From AP-15 sp963785565 (GTDB taxonomy: Bacteria; Pseudomonadota; Alphaproteobacteria; ATCC43930; CGMCC-115725), in the NCBI GenBank assembly GCA_963785565.1, contig CAWAVV010000002.1, positions 1 to 64,000 of the forward strand: a stretch of DNA of 64,000 nucleotides, read 5' to 3'. Under the pieces are notes generated by a model that was given only the letters and a program-made list of their open reading frames with translations, was not told where the DNA came from and did not search any database. Made by a program: the position numbers and the translations under genes. Shown here piece after piece: positions 59,761 to 64,000 of this stretch; the stretch's first letter is position 1, and every line of letters starts with the position of its first letter.

Positions 59761-61221
59761 ATGCAGTATCCACCGATCGACCCGTCGCGGCTTGTCCAGC
59801 TATGCTCGGCAGTCGCCCTCATTATTCCAGCGATGCTGTCGGTTGACGCCAGAGCAGAACAACCGCCCGCACCTTGTCACGCCAATCCGAATGCGGCAGC
59901 CGACAGCACCGAAGTCGCCAATCGCGGCGACGTCGTCAATGTCCCCAAGCCGTTGAAGGACCGCCTCATTCAGCTCGCGGATCGCCCACACACCTATTTG
60001 CCTTTGCAAGTATTTGCAGAGGCCGACAACAGTAGTCAGCTATTTCAGTATTATCTGTTGAATACCAGCGGTTTCCAACCGAACCTGTTTACGACGATCT
60101 TCCCGGGGGTCAACGATCATGTCCAGCTGACAGTGACCGGCGGCAATTGCGGACTGCCGACAGTCGGGGCGGTTCGCGTAGTACTCGAACCCAAGCCGGG
60201 GCTGCCAACCGACCCCAACAATCCGCGCGCCTTCAACGATGTCTTTACCGACATTTCGCCAGTATTCGTGATCAACAACGAAAGCGGCTGGTATGAAGGC
60301 TGGATGATCCACGATATTACGGTGCCGCCAACCGCGCTCCCCCGTGATGGACACCCTCAGTTCGGCACGATTACCGCTCGAGACGCAACGTTGCTGCAAA
60401 CCATGGGTACGGGAAATAATGTCTCGGGACATATCTTTACGGTCGACGGCCGCGATCCTCGTTTTCCCAGCGCGTCGGATCATTTCCCCGACAAGCAAAC
60501 CAACGTCGTTCCAATCAATGTGAGCATGGGCGCTTACAACTCACTGCAACAGTCAGACGCGCACGCCTATTGGGAATTCAACTATCAGGGAACGAACTGG
60601 GTCCATCCATTGTACGAGTTGCCGTTTACCGGAGGTTTTCCGGACAACTTCGCAGCTGCGCCAGATGCTTTTCAGGATGGCGAAATCGGCGCACTGCAGT
60701 CGATCGTTCCCGGGCCCGGCCCAAGTGGCGAGCAGAATAAACCGCAAGCCGTGGGCGACGATCCGAATTTGCCGCGCGATCCTGACAAATTCGATGCCGA
60801 TAACGGCTTTGACGCGCAACGCGAATTCCGCGAGCGGGGCGTGCCCAGCGGCTTGGCCAACGAGATCTATCTCGATGTCTACGAACGCCCAGCCTCATTC
60901 GAGCCAGAGGTAAGAAACCTGCAAAAGCGGCTGTTTGATTCTTACGCCGCTGAAGTCAGGCGCGTTTCCGGCAATGACGACGGGATCGTCACAGCAGCGC
61001 GAGGCGACATCGACACCCCGACGGACGGCTTTACCGACAATACGCGCCTGTACTTGCCACCGACCGCATTCAATCGGTTCGCGGTGACCAGGGAAATCAA
61101 TGACGGTCTGCTGGCGCCACGCTTTGCGCCGAGCCAGCGAGGCTGGGTTCTGAGCGGCGTGCGCGTGGCGGTCAGTCCGACCGTCAATGCGTCGACGGGC
61201 CGGGACGCCGACGACCGGTGA
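59761..61221 (+). CDS. Secreted protein of unknown function
   Basis: A 486-residue exported protein. A signal peptide (LCSAVALIIPAMLSVDARAE) leads to a Cys, Pro and Asn-rich N-terminal part (PCHANPNAAADSTEVA) and a beta-rich mature chain: HTYLPLQVFAEADNSSQLFQ, LNTSGFQPNLFTTIFPGVND, WYEGWMIHDITVP, TMGTGNNVSGHIFTVDGRDP. No catalytic motif recognised. ATG 59761 is preferred over a GTG 39 bp upstream because it puts the signal at the normal distance. Confidence 0.75.
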   Translation: MQYPPIDPSRLVQLCSAVALIIPAMLSVDARAEQPPAPCHANPNAAADSTEVANRGDVVNVPKPLKDRLIQLADRPHTYLPLQVFAEADNSSQLFQYYLLNTSGFQPNLFTTIFPGVNDHVQLTVTGGNCGLPTVGAVRVVLEPKPGLPTDPNNPRAFNDVFTDISPVFVINNESGWYEGWMIHDITVPPTALPRDGHPQFGTITARDATLLQTMGTGNNVSGHIFTVDGRDPRFPSASDHFPDKQTNVVPINVSMGAYNSLQQSDAHAYWEFNYQGTNWVHPLYELPFTGGFPDNFAAAPDAFQDGEIGALQSIVPGPGPSGEQNKPQAVGDDPNLPRDPDKFDADNGFDAQREFRERGVPSGLANEIYLDVYERPASFEPEVRNLQKRLFDSYAAEVRRVSGNDDGIVTAARGDIDTPTDGFTDNTRLYLPPTAFNRFAVTREINDGLLAPRFAPSQRGWVLSGVRVAVSPTVNASTGRDADDR

Positions 61222-61494
61222 CGCAAGAAGAGCGGACAGATGCACAGGAAATTTCCGCCTGAATTGGCTCCGAGTTGCCAAAAGGAATTGCATGAAAGCG
61301 GGAGTGGCGAATAGCAGACGTTGTGGTACGGGACTGGGAACCGCAATGGCTTCTCTGAAAAGCCGCGATAACATCAGTGGGGAGGCACTGCGCCGGCGAG
61401 CCCGGCCGAAGCGCGACGGCCGGGCCAGTGCCCGGCCGATCGCGACCGCAAATGCCCTCGATGGGATGGAACCGACACTCCGAGGCTCGAAGCG

Positions 61495-62817
61495 TTACCC
61501 GACGCGGGGTGGCGGCGCCGCAGACCCTGTCAGGATCGTCTGCGCTGTTTCCTGGCCGCTGGCCAGCGCCGCCTCGACAGTGCCCATATCCGGACCGGCA
61601 TAGAGCGCCTCGCCAGAAAAGAAAATCGCGCTGCCGTTCGATTTTTTCAGCAGCGACTGCGCTCCGCGTGTTCTGGGCGTGGCGTAGGAATAAGCGCCGC
61701 GCGCGAACGGATCGTTGCCCCAGTTGATCGCTCGCGCCGCGACGAGATTTCTCTTGAGGCGGTCCGGAGGCAGATCGAAAATCTCGCCGAGCGAGGCGAG
61801 CCCCATGTCGATGAGTTCGGTCTCCGCGAGGGACGACACCCTGTCGGCCTTGGGTCCCGCCAACCAACCGGTCAGCACCGGATATCCGTCTGGGTATTGG
61901 GTCCACCAGGTCGGGACCGTTGCATCGGAAAGCAGGAATGACAGGTCGCCCAGATCCCGCCCGCCCAGATCTCGCTCGCTCAGATCGGCCCACCACGTCG
62001 TGGCAAAGCGAAACAGAATTTTGACGACGTTGCCGAACCCGATATCGTCCGTGGCTGCTGCCCGCTCGCGCGCCGACGGCGGAAGCGCGATTTCAGCCAG
62101 GAGCGGGGGTGGCACGGTAAGGACCGCGGCGTCGGCCTCGAACGCGGCGCCGTGACAACAGCGCACGGCAACCCGCCCGCCGGCCTCGTCGATCGCGGTC
62201 ACGGCCGCGCCGAGATGGAGCGCCGCTCCATGCTTGCGGCATTCGGATGAAAGATACTCGATCAGCGCGCCGTAACCTTTCGCGATCCGCCCGTGTTCGC
62301 CGTCATCGCGGGCCATCCATTCGTCGCGAAGCGCGAGCGTGCTGGCGCGGCGCGGGTCAGCCGCGTCGTAGCCCTCAACCGTCCGGGTGATCGACCGCCG
62401 CAGCTCGTCGTATCGCCGATCGGCAAAATGCGTCCCGAGGAATTCGGCGATCGGCAGATCGGCCTTCACCTCGCTCAGAGCTTGGTAGAACCGACCCAGA
62501 TCAGGCAGCGAAGGCTCGTTGGGCGATAACTCGCCGGCGCGGGCGCTCCATCGCCTGCCGCCGCGCGGCAACAGCGAAATCCGCCCTTCGCGCATCAGGG
62601 CTCGCGTCACCGGCGCGGCGCCGTGGACAAATTCAGCGCCGCCTTCAGCCGGGTAGCCAAATTCCTGGGCTGGCAGCGGGTAGATGCGTCCGCCGCACCG
62701 GTCTCGCGCCTCGAGGATAGTCACTCGTCGGCCAGCGCGCGCGAGCTGGCGGGCAGTCATCAGGCCCGCTGCGCCAGCGCCGGCGACCACAATATGCGTC
62801 AGATCAGGAGAGGCCAT
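61495..62817 (-). CDS. Flavin monoamine oxidase family protein
   Basis: A 440-residue FAD amine oxidase. FAD motif VVAGAGAAGLMTARQLARAG near residue 10, GRIYPLPAQEFGYPAEGGAE, the segment LPPSARERAAATDDIGFGNV, and C-terminal FFSGEALYAGPDMGTVEAAL with its FAD contact are seen. It oxidises primary or secondary amines to imines, giving peroxide. ATG 62817; the GST remnant lies 3 bp upstream on the same strand. Confidence 0.88.
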   Translation of the reverse strand: MASPDLTHIVVAGAGAAGLMTARQLARAGRRVTILEARDRCGGRIYPLPAQEFGYPAEGGAEFVHGAAPVTRALMREGRISLLPRGGRRWSARAGELSPNEPSLPDLGRFYQALSEVKADLPIAEFLGTHFADRRYDELRRSITRTVEGYDAADPRRASTLALRDEWMARDDGEHGRIAKGYGALIEYLSSECRKHGAALHLGAAVTAIDEAGGRVAVRCCHGAAFEADAAVLTVPPPLLAEIALPPSARERAAATDDIGFGNVVKILFRFATTWWADLSERDLGGRDLGDLSFLLSDATVPTWWTQYPDGYPVLTGWLAGPKADRVSSLAETELIDMGLASLGEIFDLPPDRLKRNLVAARAINWGNDPFARGAYSYATPRTRGAQSLLKKSNGSAIFFSGEALYAGPDMGTVEAALASGQETAQTILTGSAAPPPRVG

Positions 62818-62820
62818 CGA

Positions 62821-63108
62821 TTACCCTTCAAGACGATCGACCCGCGCTTGTGGAAGCGTTCGAGGCACGCGTGATCGTCCAGGAATTTGCGTCCCTTCGG
62901 CGGCCACAGCCTTTTGCACAGCGGCACGCGCCAGCATGCGCGCGCGATGTTCCATGACGCGGGGTATTTTGGTGGTGTCGACGCCGTCACCTTCTATCCA
63001 GGAAGCGATGGTGAACAGATACGGATCGCAGATCATGTACTGATCACCCATGACCCACGGACCCTTCATCAGCGCACACGTGCCGGGCGCGTAATAAAGT
63101 CTGAACAT
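62821..63108 (-). pseudogene. Glutathione S-transferase, internally deleted
   Basis: The frame opens at ATG 63108 with MFRLYYAPGTCAL, the first strand and glutathione-site helix start of a GST, then jumps directly to MKGPWVMGDQYMICDPYLFT and IASWIEGDGVDTTKIPRVME, which lie in the C-terminal helical domain. About 120 residues of the normal ~200 are missing, without a frame break. The tail after AVAAEG is not family-like. A functional transferase is unlikely. Confidence 0.78.
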
Positions 63109-63280
63109 AATCATTCGTCCTCCCATCGACCACGAACCGCGCTCAGCGCGCCGTCTCTTCCGGCGCGATCTAACAAACCTGTGTCGACCGTCCACGGATC
63201 AACTGATTTGCGCGGCGAACCGCCATTCGCGGATTCGCTCGCCGGGTGGATTTTCCTGATTTGCTCCGAACTCCCGCCCC

Positions 63281-63889
63281 TCATTCCCGCAGCATCGCCG
63301 CGGCCTGGTCGAGACTTCGAATGCGGGCGTACATTTTCATCGCCTTGTCGAGGCTGTAGGCGTGGGCGGCCGGGTCGCCGCTCCAGCAGCATTCGCGCAC
63401 CACGACAGACGCGATATCGAGGTTGAAGGCCTCGCGCACGCTGGTCTCGACGCCGCGATTGGAGGCGCCGCCGCCGATGATGATCGTGTCGCGCCGCAGC
63501 ATGTGCAGCAGCTCGGCCACACCCGTCCCGTAGAAGGCGCTGGGCCGGCGCTTGAGAAAGACATAATCCTCGGGTCGCGGCGCGATCTGGTCGGGGAAGC
63601 CGGCCTCCGGCGAGCCCTCGATACCGTTGGTCAGCGGCGGCACGCCGGTCTCGGCCGAAAGGTCGGTCGGCAGCAGGAACACGTCGGCGCCATCGGCGCG
63701 ACTGACCGGCGTCGTATAGATCACCGGCACCCCCGCCGCCCGCGCAACCGCGATCATCCGCACCCAGGCGTCGAGCACCGGGCGCATCGCGGCTCTGCGT
63801 GCGGAATCCGACGGGGTCAGCGCGCGTCGGCAGACGTCATAAGCGATCAGCGCCGCCCGGCGCCGATCGATATGTTCGGGAGCGGGCAT
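63281..63889 (-). CDS. Isochorismatase-fold cysteine hydrolase lacking the catalytic cysteine
   Basis: A 202-residue isochorismatase-like hydrolase. The first catalytic Asp is D18 in LIAYDVCRRAL, the Lys sits in LKRRPSAFYGTG, but the nucleophile position in GGGASNRGVETSVREAF holds Gly where family members have Cys (xTNxCVxxT). A subgroup with NRGVE at this place exists; its members may act differently or not as amidases. ATG 63889 follows AGGAGGTGGCG; a GTG two codons upstream is less likely. Confidence 0.84.
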   Translation of the reverse strand: MPAPEHIDRRRAALIAYDVCRRALTPSDSARRAAMRPVLDAWVRMIAVARAAGVPVIYTTPVSRADGADVFLLPTDLSAETGVPPLTNGIEGSPEAGFPDQIAPRPEDYVFLKRRPSAFYGTGVAELLHMLRRDTIIIGGGASNRGVETSVREAFNLDIASVVVRECCWSGDPAAHAYSLDKAMKMYARIRSLDQAAAMLRE

Positions 63890-64000
63890 CGCCACCTCCT
63901 CAGGTGAGGGAGAACCGCCCCGAGCGTAACCGCCCGACGGCCGAAATCAATTGGCTTCGCAAAGGAAACCATCCCTTTGAAGGTGTGACCGCCGACGGTC

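Overview
The window is 64 kb of high-GC DNA with dense coding on both strands. ATG, GTG and TTG starts are all used, and 4-bp ATGA overlaps are frequent. Gene content points to an alphaproteobacterium (Rhodospirillales or Hyphomicrobiales-like is my inference): an SthA-type transhydrogenase, Liv ABC genes, CaiB/BaiF CoA transferase, LLM flavin oxidoreductase, TauD dioxygenase, and secreted Gly/Asn-rich proteins. There are no rRNA or tRNA genes, no CRISPR array and no transposase.

Left part (0-22 kb) is mostly metabolic chromosome: sthA (cut by the left edge), a LysR regulator divergent from a lone sdhA-like flavoprotein, a serine hydrolase, an HpcH/HpaI aldolase, a histidine-rich nickel/cobalt permease with its XRE regulator, msrP, an EF-G paralogue, a frameshifted aminotransferase, a threonine synthase-like enzyme divergent from a complete five-gene branched-chain amino acid type ABC transporter (binding protein-livH-livM-livG-livF), and tungstate-type tupB-tupA without an ATPase gene.

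Middle part (22-41 kb) mixes catabolic genes (LLM oxidoreductase, VOC protein, MFS transporter, MetE-like methyltransferase, SDR, Zn-alcohol dehydrogenase, two amidohydrolases, TauD dioxygenase) with AT-richer accessory genes: a membrane-anchored ORF sitting inside a broken AbrB/PIN toxin-antitoxin pair, a large TPR-glycosyltransferase-DUF6165 protein with a scrambled repeat zone, and a TIR-domain protein.

Right-centre (41-51 kb) holds two AraC-type regulators. Between them lies a 4.9 kb block bounded by 149-bp direct repeats (94% identical); it encodes a DUF502 membrane protein, a small alpha/beta protein, a DyP-type peroxidase, a GATase-like protein and a BASS transporter. Next comes a run of six small exported proteins, one broken by an in-frame stop. 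The last part (51-64 kb) carries FAD oxidases, a LysR/SDR divergent pair, a DUF427 protein, a PPOX-fold protein, a SnoaL-like protein, a CoA transferase, a YciB-like/winged-helix/membrane operon, a secreted protein and an isochorismatase-fold protein.

Gene decay recurs. Four loci carry frameshifts, one carries a nonsense codon, and at least seven fragments of known families (PIN, AraC, TauD, alpha/beta hydrolase, SDR, GST, amidohydrolase) survive as short remnants. The point indels could be sequencing errors; the remnants and duplicated fragments could not easily be.
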